Below are positions 16,483 to 24,438 of a stretch of DNA of 64,000 nucleotides, one piece after another. Position 1 is the first letter of the stretch. Every line of letters starts with the position of its first letter. The DNA is taken from assembly GCA_016926875.1 (NCBI GenBank), contig JAFGNU010000043.1:1-64000 (forward strand), read 5' to 3'. A program made the position numbers and the translations under genes. Under the pieces are notes generated by a model, which did no database searches, had not been told where the DNA came from, and saw nothing but the letters and a program-made list of their open reading frames with translations. This stretch comes from Anaerolineae bacterium (GTDB lineage: Bacteria > Chloroflexota > Anaerolineae > Aggregatilineales > Aggregatilineaceae).

Positions 16483-18180
16483 TTACTCCGGCGCGGGCGT
16501 CACTTCAACCGGCGATTCGTTGCGATAGGTAACCATGCCGGGTTTGCCCCCCTTGATCTTGCGCACGTGTTTGCGCTGGGTGACATCTACCAGCACGCGC
16601 GTCTCGTGTTGTGCGCGGCTGTAGTAGGCAGCGATGGCGGCTGCTCGGCGGATGACGGTATCGGGAATCTCGCGCCCGTCAAACTTGATGATCACGTGCG
16701 CTCCCGGCACACCGCGTGCGTGCAGCCACAGGTCGGCGGGACCGCCTTTGTCAAACGTGACGGCATCGTTTTGACGCGAGTTGCGGCCTACCCAGATCAC
16801 AAACCCGTCATCCGTACTGACTTTGAGCGGGCCGGACTTGCTGCCGCCGGGGCGCTGCGTTTTTTGGCCCCGCCAGTACCCGTTAGCTTGCAAGGCGTCC
16901 TGCACTTCTCCGATCTCCGTCCAGTTGGTCGCCAGTTCCAGGTCGGTTTCAAGCTGCATCAGGTATGCCAGCTCATTCTCGGTCGTTTTGACCAGCGACG
17001 GGACGCCTGCGCGCGCGCGCTTCGCTTTGTCGTACTTTTCAAAGTAGCGCTGCGCGTTCTCCAGCGGTGTCAGCGACGGATCAAGCCTGATTTCCAACTC
17101 CGGCCCATCGACTTCGTACTGGGCACGCAGCACCGCCTGATCGGGACTCAGGCCGTACTGGTAGGCCAGCAGCAGTTCGCCGCTCTGCCGGAGATGTTCG
17201 AGCGCGGCGTCATCCTGGAGCGACTCGCGCAGCGAATCAAGCTTCTTCTGGACGCGTATTTTGGCTTCCTTAATAATCGCCTGCACCGGCTTTTTGGCCG
17301 CGCTGTAAGCACCTTCGCCCACCAGCGGGCCGTAGTACTGCTCAACCGCCCGGCTGATACTGTCCACCGGCGTCCAACCGCCCAGGTACGAGAGCGGGTA
17401 AGCAGAATACGCGGTTACGGCATCATCCTCAATGGTGATGCCCGGCTGCCACGTGCCCGCCTCGATGGCGCCGAACAAGTCCACGATCACGCTGAGCAGC
17501 GTGCGGGCGCTGGTATCGCCTGCGCGCGTATTGATCGCACCGGCTGCGCGGAAGACAACCTCCGCGGCAACCTGTGGACTGAAACCCAACAGCCGCCGGG
17601 TCAATAGCTGGCGCGTTTTTTCGCCGGGCTGGTTGTCCAGCATATCACCCAGCATATCCAGCGTCAGCGCGGCAGGATCGCGCTTGAGCTTTTGCGGCGG
17701 GGGCGGGACATAGGGCTGGTTAGGCAGGCTGACACGCACCCGGTTTTCTTGCGGCCCAACACGGCGGATGCAGTCTATGATGACCCCGTCGTCGCGGACT
17801 AACAGGATGTTGGCGCGGCGCTCCATCGGCTCAATGATCAACTGGAACACGCCTTCTGGCCCGTCCAGGTCCAGCATGAGAATACGCTCCCACGGGGGCT
17901 GGCGAATCCAGTCTACGCGCGCGCCTTCAGCGTACCGCCGCAGCAGCAAGCCCAACGGGGAAGGCTGTTGGACACCGCGCCGCAGTTTTTCAGCGGACAG
18001 GTGGACGCGCGCGTGCTGCTGGTGTGCGCTGAGCAGCAGGTAGTGGCGTCGGTGATTGGCGTATATTTCCAGCCCAACGCTGTCCCTGTCTATCTCAACC
18101 GAGTCTTGAATGCGCCCGCCTGCCAGTGTTGTGTTCAGTTCATCGACCAGCGCCATGATCGTTACAGCGTCGAAGTACAT
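16483..18180 (-). CDS. rqcH: RqcH/NFACT-family ribosome quality-control protein
   Basis: 565 residues, the normal bacterial length. The NFACT-N domain begins MYFDAVTIMALVDELNTTLAGGRI, continues through EPMERRANILLV and ends around YVPPPPQKLKRDP. A coiled-coil middle (residues about 260-420) precedes the NFACT-R domain with GFVIWVGRNSRQNDAVTF, DLWLHARGVPGAHVII and YYSRAQHETRVLVDVTQRKHVRKIKGGKPGMV. The homologue adds C-terminal alanine tails to nascent chains stuck on split 50S subunits, and was formerly named fibronectin-binding protein. It is single, convergent with ppk2. Confidence 0.93.
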   Translation of the reverse strand: MYFDAVTIMALVDELNTTLAGGRIQDSVEIDRDSVGLEIYANHRRHYLLLSAHQQHARVHLSAEKLRRGVQQPSPLGLLLRRYAEGARVDWIRQPPWERILMLDLDGPEGVFQLIIEPMERRANILLVRDDGVIIDCIRRVGPQENRVRVSLPNQPYVPPPPQKLKRDPAALTLDMLGDMLDNQPGEKTRQLLTRRLLGFSPQVAAEVVFRAAGAINTRAGDTSARTLLSVIVDLFGAIEAGTWQPGITIEDDAVTAYSAYPLSYLGGWTPVDSISRAVEQYYGPLVGEGAYSAAKKPVQAIIKEAKIRVQKKLDSLRESLQDDAALEHLRQSGELLLAYQYGLSPDQAVLRAQYEVDGPELEIRLDPSLTPLENAQRYFEKYDKAKRARAGVPSLVKTTENELAYLMQLETDLELATNWTEIGEVQDALQANGYWRGQKTQRPGGSKSGPLKVSTDDGFVIWVGRNSRQNDAVTFDKGGPADLWLHARGVPGAHVIIKFDGREIPDTVIRRAAAIAAYYSRAQHETRVLVDVTQRKHVRKIKGGKPGMVTYRNESPVEVTPAPE

Positions 18181-18235
18181 AGCTCAAGTCCTTGCCGGTT
18201 CCAGATGCTGATTGTGGGGGTTCTGGTGCTTTGTT

Positions 18236-18244
18236 TGGTATATT
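18236..18244 (+). promoter_or_regulatory. Extended -10 promoter of the GNAT gene
   Basis: TGGTATATT about 60 nt before the ATG at 18306, in the short gap between the divergent rqcH and GNAT genes. Confidence 0.45.
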
Positions 18245-18305
18245 CAGAACAAGTAGTTGTTTCAACGTGTGAGTTTGTCTATCTGTATGGTTGGTTAATG
18301 ATCAC

Positions 18306-18794
18306 ATGGTATCTCCGTTAGACACGCCCCACCTGCCTGTGGTTATCCGTCCTGTCAAGCTAACAGATGCTCCTGGCCTGAACACCATGTGCTGGCCGCA
18401 CCGTTCGCTCAACAACATCATGAACTTGATCGACCGCACGCTTAAGCTGGTCCGGGACCGGCGGGGCCTGGGCGTGGTGGCTGTGTGGAACGATGTGCCA
18501 TGCGGTTTTGGGATGCTGACGCTGTGGCCGCGCGCGGCAGAGATCAGCGACCTGATCGTCTGCCCGCAGCACCGCAGCCGGGGCATCGGTAGTCGAATCA
18601 TCGTCTATCTGACCGAAAGGGCGCGCGAAATGCATGTCCAGACGCTCGAAATCGGCGTGGCGTGCGCCAACCCGCGCGCGCTGGCGCTTTACCGGCGGCT
18701 GGGCTTTGCAGATAGGCGCACCATTTATCTTGACCTGGGTAGCGGCCCTGAGCCGGTGCTGTACTTGAGCAAAGAAATTACTGCCACGCGCTAA
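18306..18794 (+). CDS. GNAT-family N-acetyltransferase
   Basis: 162 residues. The acetyl-CoA-binding motif A is CPQHRSRGIGSRIIVYL (the R-x-x-G-x-G/A pyrophosphate loop). Motif B is CANPRALALYRRLGFADRRTIYLDL. The substrate is unknown; the N-terminal half (VVIRPVKLTDAPGLN) is typical. ATG 18306 is the best start because only a weak TTG precedes it. It is convergent with the next gene, overlapping by 3 nt (CTAA). Confidence 0.88.
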   Translation: MVSPLDTPHLPVVIRPVKLTDAPGLNTMCWPHRSLNNIMNLIDRTLKLVRDRRGLGVVAVWNDVPCGFGMLTLWPRAAEISDLIVCPQHRSRGIGSRIIVYLTERAREMHVQTLEIGVACANPRALALYRRLGFADRRTIYLDLGSGPEPVLYLSKEITATR

Positions 18795-19438
18795 CCCTGC
18801 CCTGCTCCAGACTCACTGTTGTACAGATGGCGCACATGAGGGCTTTCGGGGTCTGGATACCCATAGTGATCGATCAGCATTCCCAGCGAAAATTCGCGCA
18901 GATCCCGCGAGCCGAACAGCAGTTCTTGCAGCACAATATCGATCACCAGCAGCAGGCGCCCGAAGTGGCTGTACTGACTGCGCAGCGCTGTGAACAGTGT
19001 TGCATACACACGCTCGCGCAGTTCGCTGTCGATCACGCCGCTTCCCGGCCAACCAACCATCCAATCGTGCTGGTACGCCCCCACCGATAACACATCCGCC
19101 CGCAGCATCACAAGCTGCTGGATGGCGGCTTTACGTGCCGCCGCGTCTCCCAGTCGCTCGGTATTGCGGAATGGCGCGTTGCTGAGACCGGCATAAACCT
19201 GGCCCGGCTCGGCAGTTTTGATCATGCGCGCCACGCCCCGGCCTTCGAATCCAAACGCCCTGGATAACGCATACGTGCACTGCGAATAGTACCGCACCAG
19301 GTTGTTGTGGGAAGCGTGCCGGTCAATCCGCCACAGCAGGGACAGATAGTCACTAAAATCAAGCGGAAGCTGCGGCGGGCTGAAAGGGCTGTAGGGCGAT
19401 GTTAGCTGGGCGATACGACTCTGGTCGCTGTAATTCAT
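18791..19438 (-). CDS. Conserved-looking protein of unknown function
   Basis: 215 residues from ATG 19438. It is aromatic-rich and looks alpha-helical (LDFSDYLSLLWRIDRHASHNNLVRYYSQCTYALSRAFGF, split by loops), without signal peptide, membrane segment or known catalytic motif. The codon use and the preceding extended -10 support a real gene. It lies downstream of hom on the same strand, 138 nt away. I do not recognise the family. Confidence 0.65.
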   Translation of the reverse strand: MNYSDQSRIAQLTSPYSPFSPPQLPLDFSDYLSLLWRIDRHASHNNLVRYYSQCTYALSRAFGFEGRGVARMIKTAEPGQVYAGLSNAPFRNTERLGDAAARKAAIQQLVMLRADVLSVGAYQHDWMVGWPGSGVIDSELRERVYATLFTALRSQYSHFGRLLLVIDIVLQELLFGSRDLREFSLGMLIDHYGYPDPESPHVRHLYNSESGAGQG

Positions 19439-19521
19439 GACAATCCATCCTATAGCGGCAGTGGCGCGACATGCGGGTAACACGCTGTAAGACCAACCGC
19501 AGCGCTACTTGTGTGCCAGTA

Positions 19522-19530
19522 AGTATAACA
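19522..19530 (-). promoter_or_regulatory. Extended -10 promoter of the unknown gene after hom
   Basis: TGTTATACT on the minus strand, about 85 nt before the ATG at 19438, in the 138-nt gap after hom. Confidence 0.45.
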
Positions 19531-19575
19531 GCCCATGTTATTCACGCCTATTGCCCGACGACTGTAATCCCGCGC

Positions 19576-20610
19576 TTACCGGTAACGTCCGCGCGCGATG
19601 TTGATCATGTCTACCAACATCCCAAACGCCGTTGTCGTCGGATCGGTGTCGCCTTCGACCACCGTCAGGTGGTGCAGCGTGTCGGTTTCAAACGTGACGG
19701 CGCTGCTGGTCCTGCCGATCTGGCTCAATGGGTCGGACAGGGGCAGGCGGACCGGTTTCACGCTGGCCTGGATGGTATCCCCTTCGCGGGCCGCTTCGCA
19801 CAGCAGCTTGTAACGCTCACCAGCCTTCAGCGCGCCCTGCACATCAGCGATGCTCAGCTCGGCGATGCCGGTGCAGTCCACGTCGCCGGGGCGCAAGTCG
19901 GCCCCCATCAGCACGTTTGCCAGCACAACGATTTTTACAGCGGCGTCCCAGCCGTCGATGTCAGTGCCGGGTTCGGATTCAACAACGCCGATCTGCTGGG
20001 CCTGGGCGACTGCTGCATCAAGCGAGATGCCGTCTTCCATGCAGGTCAGGATGTAGTTGGTAGTGCTGTTCAGGATGCCGCGTATCCGCTGGACCGTCGT
20101 TGCCAGCAGCGCCTCGCGCCCGATACCCAATACCGGCGCGCCATCCATCACCGTGCTTTCGAAGAAAAAGCCGCGATCTTGCTGCCGGGCCAGTTCGGAC
20201 AGCTCCCGGTAGGCATACGCAACCGGCCCCTTGTTGGCGGTGATGAAATGCCGCCCGCCTCGCAGCGCGGCGCGTGCGTAATCGGTGGCAGGCTGGCCGG
20301 TTTGCGGGTCCAGCCAGGTGGCCTCCATGATCGCATCTGCCGGGCAGGCGTCGATGAAGCTCAGCGTGTCACTGACCGGTTCGCCCCGGTGCAGCGTGTC
20401 CAGCTTGCCACCGGAATCGACTACTTGCAGCGCGGCTTCGAGGTCCAACCCGTCCGGATTGATGGCGTAACCGCGCGAGCGGGTGGCGATACCCGTTACG
20501 CTGAAGGTCAGGTCATAGTCCTTTTGCAGAATATCCGTTTTTCGCAGCAGCAGGCGCGCCAGCGCGCGCGCGACGTTCCCATAGCCAAGCATCGCAATCC
20601 GGATGTGCAT
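19576..20610 (-). CDS. hom: Homoserine dehydrogenase
   Basis: 344 residues, the short form without an ACT regulatory domain. The NAD(P)-binding motif is IAMLGYGNVARALARLLL, followed by TANKGPVAYAYREL with the catalytic Lys. The substrate region contains STVMDGAPVLG, RIRGILNSTTNYILTCMEDG and ESEPGTDIDGWDAAVKIVVLANVLMG. It reduces aspartate semialdehyde to homoserine, the branch point to threonine and methionine. It is divergent from the methionine-synthase operon and shares its 300-nt regulatory region. AAAGGA precedes the ATG. No aspartate kinase or homoserine kinase is adjacent. Confidence 0.95.
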   Translation of the reverse strand: MHIRIAMLGYGNVARALARLLLRKTDILQKDYDLTFSVTGIATRSRGYAINPDGLDLEAALQVVDSGGKLDTLHRGEPVSDTLSFIDACPADAIMEATWLDPQTGQPATDYARAALRGGRHFITANKGPVAYAYRELSELARQQDRGFFFESTVMDGAPVLGIGREALLATTVQRIRGILNSTTNYILTCMEDGISLDAAVAQAQQIGVVESEPGTDIDGWDAAVKIVVLANVLMGADLRPGDVDCTGIAELSIADVQGALKAGERYKLLCEAAREGDTIQASVKPVRLPLSDPLSQIGRTSSAVTFETDTLHHLTVVEGDTDPTTTAFGMLVDMINIARGRYR

Positions 20611-20658
20611 AAGCAGGTTTCCTTTTTATGTTGAGTGTGATGAATGTTCAGCCTGTGT

Positions 20659-20664
20659 ATTATA
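20659..20664 (-). promoter_or_regulatory. -10 element of hom
   Basis: Consensus TATAAT on the minus strand, about 50 nt before the hom ATG; no clear -35 is visible. Confidence 0.45.
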
Positions 20665-20693
20665 CTCAAACTCTGCCGCGCCTGATCGGTGTT

Positions 20694-20722
20694 TTGGCAC
20701 ATCGTTCAGAATATGCTACTAT
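20694..20722 (+). promoter_or_regulatory. Promoter of the SAM-riboswitch methionine operon
   Basis: TTGGCA at 20694-20699, 17 nt, then TACTAT at 20717-20722 preceded by TGC. Transcription would start near 20729, just before the riboswitch. Confidence 0.65.
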
Positions 20723-20734
20723 CGCCGTGCAGCA

Positions 20735-20840
20735 CTCTCATCTAGAGCGGTCGAGGGACCGGCCCGACGAAACCGCGGCAACCCCTGCGTGTTATACACA
20801 GGATGGTGCCAATTCCGGCAGATTTCTCTGAAAGATGAGG
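20735..20840 (+). ncRNA. SAM-I (S-box) riboswitch
   Basis: P1 is formed by CTCATC (20737-20742) and GATGAG (20834-20839). Between them are the S-box core elements AGAGCGGTCGAGGGACCGGC, then CCCGACGAAACC, CGGCAACC and GGTGCCAATTCCGGCAG in the canonical order. SAM binding stabilises this fold and promotes the downstream terminator, so methionine synthesis shuts off when SAM is plentiful. The regulated genes start at 20911 and fit this role. Confidence 0.95.
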
Positions 20841-20866
20841 GGCGTTTAGCATAGCTGGTCTATCTA

Positions 20867-20895
20867 CGTCCCTTGTATCATCAAGGGGCGTTTTT
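20867..20895 (+). terminator. Rho-independent terminator, expression platform of the SAM riboswitch
   Basis: CGTCCCTTG (20867-20875) pairs with CAAGGGGCG (20882-20890) and is followed by a run of T. It sits 27 nt after the aptamer and 16 nt before the metH start, the usual place for a transcription-termination S-box. Confidence 0.9.
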
Positions 20896-20910
20896 GTTGA
20901 GGTGGAACCC

Positions 20911-23900
20911 ATGCGACAGCCTATCCCTTACACCAACCGCCGCTACCTGGACGCCATCGCGGATCACGTCTTGATCTACGACGGCGCAATGGGCACCAGC
21001 ATCCAGCGCTATAACCTGACCGCTGCCGATTTTGGCGGCGAGCAGACGAACGGCTGCAACGATTACCTGGTTATCACCCGCCCGGACGTGATCGAGGAAA
21101 TCCACGCATCGTTTCTGGCGGTTGGCTGCGAAGTGATCGAAACCAATACGTTTCGATCCAACCGGCTGACGCTGGCCGAGTACGGCTTGCAGGACCGGGT
21201 GGTCGAGATCAACCGGGCGGCGGCGCAGTTGGCGCGCCGCGTCGCGGATCGCTTCGCAGATGAAACAGGTATGCCGCGCTACGTGGCGGGCAGCATCGGC
21301 CCTAGCGGCAAACTGCCCAGCTCCGACGATCCCGACCTGAGCAATGTGACGTTCAAAACGCTGGCCGACGTGTTTTATGAGCAGGCGCAAGGATTGGTCG
21401 AGGGCGGCGTGGATGTGCTGTTGATCGAAACCAGCCAGGATATTCTGGAAGTGCGCGCGGCGGTGGTCGGCATTCACCGCTGCTTGGCCGATGCCGGGCA
21501 GCGCGTGCCGCTTCAGGCCCAGGTCACGCTTGACACCGGCGGGCGGATGCTGTTTGGTACCGACATCGCCAGCGCATTGACCACGCTCGAAGCGCTGCCG
21601 GTAGACGTGATCGGGCTGAACTGCTCAACTGGCCCGGAGCACATGGCCCAACCGGTCAGGTACCTGGCCGAGCACAGCACCCGCCCGATCAGCGTGCTGC
21701 CCAACGCCGGGCTGCCGATCAATGTCGACGGCGAAGCGGTCTATCCCATGCAGCCGGACCCCTTCGCGGACATGCTGGGCGAGTTTGTCGATTGGGGTGT
21801 GAACGTGGTGGGCGGCTGCTGCGGCACCACGCCGGAGCACCTGCAAGCGCTGATCCAGCATGTGAAGGGCGACAGCGCCGCGCGCCAGCCTGAGATTCGC
21901 CAGCCGGACGTAGAACCCGCTGTATCAAGCGGGATGCGGGCGGTTGCGCTGCGCCAGGTACCGCCGCCCACGCTGATCGGCGAGCGGGTCAACAGCCAGG
22001 GCAGCCGCAAGATCAAGCGCCTGCTGCTGACCGAAGACTACGACGGCATTCTCGAAGTGGCGCGGCAGCAGGTTGATTTTGGCGCGCATATTCTCGATGT
22101 GTGCGTGGCGCTGACCGAGCGCGCCGACGAAGTCGAACAGATGCAGCAGGTCGTCAAAAAGCTGTCGATGGGTGTGGACGCGCCGCTGATGATCGACAGC
22201 ACCGAGCCGGACGTGATCGACGCTGCGCTTTGCCTGTATCCTGGGCGGGGAATCATCAACAGCGTCAACCTGGAAAACGGGCGCGAGCGGATCGACACGC
22301 TGCTGCCGATTGCCCGGCGGCACGGCGCGGCGGTGGTCGCGCTGACGATTGACGAGATCGGTATGGCAAAGACCGCTGCCCGCAAGCTGGACGTGGCACG
22401 TAATATCCACACCATCGCCGTAGACGAGTACGGGCTGGCCCCCGGTGACCTGATCTTTGACGCGCTGACGTTCACGCTGGCGACCGGCGATCCGGAGATG
22501 GCGAACAGCGCGATAGAAACGCTGGACGGCATCCGGCAGATTAAAGCGGAACTGCCCGGCGTGCTGACGTCGCTGGGCGTGAGCAATCTCAGCTTTGGTT
22601 TGAGCCGCCCGGCGCGCGCCGTGCTGAACAGCGTGTTTTTGTATCACGCCGTCGAAGCCGGGCTGGATATGGCAATTGTCAACCCGGCCCACATCACGCC
22701 CTACAGCGAAATCCCCGACGACCAGCGCACACTCGCCAACGCGCTGATCTTTAACGAGCATCCCGACGCGCTGGCGGCGTACATCCAGTATTTTGAGGAA
22801 CACGAGGTCGCGGTTGGCGGTGATGAACTGGTTGATCCAACCGAGGGCATGAGCGCCGAACAAGCGCTGCACTGGCAGATCGTGCACCGCAAAAAAGACG
22901 GCGTCGAGGCGCTGATCGATACGTGCCTGGAGCGCCAGAACGCGGTCGAGGTGCTCAATAACGTGCTGCTGCCCGCCATGAAAGAAGTCGGGGACAAGTT
23001 TGGCGCGGGCGAGCTGATCCTGCCATTTGTGCTGCAAAGCGCCGAGGTCATGAAACAGGCGGTTTCGTACCTGGAAAACTTCCTGGAACGCGCCGACGGT
23101 ACCAGCAAGGGCACGGTAGTGCTGGCGACGGTCTACGGTGACGTGCACGACATCGGTAAAAACCTGGTGCGTACCATCTTGAGCAACAACGGCTATACCG
23201 TGTACGATCTGGGCAAACAGGTGCCCGCCAACACGATCATCGAGGCGGCGGTTGAACATCACGCGGACGCCATCGGACTAAGCGCGCTGCTGGTCAGCAC
23301 GTCCAAGCAGATGCCGCTGGTCGTCAACGAACTGGCGCGGCGCGGGCTGGCGTTCCCGGTCCTGATCGGCGGGGCGGCGATCAACCGCGCGTTCGGGCGG
23401 CGTATTTTGTTCCTGGAAGACGGCGGTCAACCCTACGCGCCCGGCGTGTATTATTGTAAGGATGCGTTCGAAGGGCTGGCGGTCATGGACCAGTTGATCA
23501 CGCCGGACAAACACGACGCGCTGCAACGCCGGATCATGGACGAGGCATACGCCGAAACCGGCAAAAGCGCGCCGCCGGTGCGCCGCCGCCGGACGGCTGC
23601 GGGCGAATCAAGTATTCGCCCCGCCCCGGACATCCCGGCGCCGCCGTTCTGGGGCGTGCGGACGATCCTCGATATCCCGCTTGAATCGGTCTTCCCGTAC
23701 ATCCACAAGCCGGAACTGTACCGCCTGAGTTGGGGCGCCAAGAATGCGCGCGGCGCAGACTGGGATCGCCTGCAAGCCGAGTTTGAACAACGCCTGGCGC
23801 GTATGAAACAGCAGGCATTGGCTGACGGGACGCTCAAACCCCAGGCCGTATACGGCTTTTTCCCGGTCCAGTCTGACGGGCAGGTGGTCCTGATCTACGA

Positions 23901-24435
23901 TCCGGCCAGCTACGCGGACGATGGGCGGCTGGACGAGATCGCGCGCTTCGCTTTCCCGCGCCAGCCGTTCGGGGATCATCTGTGCCTGGCCGACTATTTC
24001 GCGCCGCTGGCAGGCGAGCGGGTAGACGTGTGTCCGCTGCAAGTAGTGACCGTTGGCGCAGCCGCCACCGAGGCATTTGATACGCTCCAGGCAGGCAGCC
24101 AGTACACCGAGGCGTACTTTTTTCATGGGCTGGCCGTGCAAACTGCCGAGGCGACTGCCAACTATGTCCACCGGCACATCAACCGCGAGTTGGGTATCCT
24201 GGTCGAACGCGGCAAACGCTATAGTTGGGGGTATCCGGCCTGCCCGGACCTGGACGACCATGCGACGCTGTTCCGGCTGCTGCCCGCCGGGGAGACACTC
24301 GGCATGACGCTGACCGCCGCCTACCAGCTTGTGCCGGAACAGTCTACCGCCGCGATGGTGGTTCATCACCCGGACGCGACGTATTACAGCGTGGGAGTAT
24401 CACGCACCGAACAGTTAACCAGCGAGGAGGGATAG
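20911..24435 (+). CDS. metH: Cobalamin-dependent methionine synthase
   Basis: 1174 residues, full length with all four modules. The homocysteine domain (1 to about 325) has ILIYDGAMGTS-like start and zinc ligands in GLNCSTGPEH and GGCCGTTPEHL. The pterin-binding domain (about 345-640) begins LIGERVNSQGSRK. The B12 cap and binding region (about 650-900) has DVHDIGKN at 744-751, with His746 the cobalt ligand. The reactivation domain (about 910 to end) contains RLLPAGETLGM. It methylates homocysteine using methyl-tetrahydrofolate. ATG 20911 follows GAGGTGG. It is the first gene under the SAM-I riboswitch. Confidence 0.96.
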   Translation: MRQPIPYTNRRYLDAIADHVLIYDGAMGTSIQRYNLTAADFGGEQTNGCNDYLVITRPDVIEEIHASFLAVGCEVIETNTFRSNRLTLAEYGLQDRVVEINRAAAQLARRVADRFADETGMPRYVAGSIGPSGKLPSSDDPDLSNVTFKTLADVFYEQAQGLVEGGVDVLLIETSQDILEVRAAVVGIHRCLADAGQRVPLQAQVTLDTGGRMLFGTDIASALTTLEALPVDVIGLNCSTGPEHMAQPVRYLAEHSTRPISVLPNAGLPINVDGEAVYPMQPDPFADMLGEFVDWGVNVVGGCCGTTPEHLQALIQHVKGDSAARQPEIRQPDVEPAVSSGMRAVALRQVPPPTLIGERVNSQGSRKIKRLLLTEDYDGILEVARQQVDFGAHILDVCVALTERADEVEQMQQVVKKLSMGVDAPLMIDSTEPDVIDAALCLYPGRGIINSVNLENGRERIDTLLPIARRHGAAVVALTIDEIGMAKTAARKLDVARNIHTIAVDEYGLAPGDLIFDALTFTLATGDPEMANSAIETLDGIRQIKAELPGVLTSLGVSNLSFGLSRPARAVLNSVFLYHAVEAGLDMAIVNPAHITPYSEIPDDQRTLANALIFNEHPDALAAYIQYFEEHEVAVGGDELVDPTEGMSAEQALHWQIVHRKKDGVEALIDTCLERQNAVEVLNNVLLPAMKEVGDKFGAGELILPFVLQSAEVMKQAVSYLENFLERADGTSKGTVVLATVYGDVHDIGKNLVRTILSNNGYTVYDLGKQVPANTIIEAAVEHHADAIGLSALLVSTSKQMPLVVNELARRGLAFPVLIGGAAINRAFGRRILFLEDGGQPYAPGVYYCKDAFEGLAVMDQLITPDKHDALQRRIMDEAYAETGKSAPPVRRRRTAAGESSIRPAPDIPAPPFWGVRTILDIPLESVFPYIHKPELYRLSWGAKNARGADWDRLQAEFEQRLARMKQQALADGTLKPQAVYGFFPVQSDGQVVLIYDPASYADDGRLDEIARFAFPRQPFGDHLCLADYFAPLAGERVDVCPLQVVTVGAAATEAFDTLQAGSQYTEAYFFHGLAVQTAEATANYVHRHINRELGILVERGKRYSWGYPACPDLDDHATLFRLLPAGETLGMTLTAAYQLVPEQSTAAMVVHHPDATYYSVGVSRTEQLTSEEG

Positions 24436-24438
24436 AGC

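Noticed and set aside
16567-17607. Plus-strand reading frame of 346 codons
   Set aside because: Antisense to rqcH, which shows all NFACT landmarks.
19471-20634. Long plus-strand reading frame of 387 codons
   Set aside because: It is the antisense of hom, which has clear catalytic motifs; the frame is a by-product of GC-rich codon use.
21925-23262. Minus-strand reading frame of 445 codons
   Set aside because: It lies inside metH on the other strand and has His/Gln-rich, motif-free sequence.
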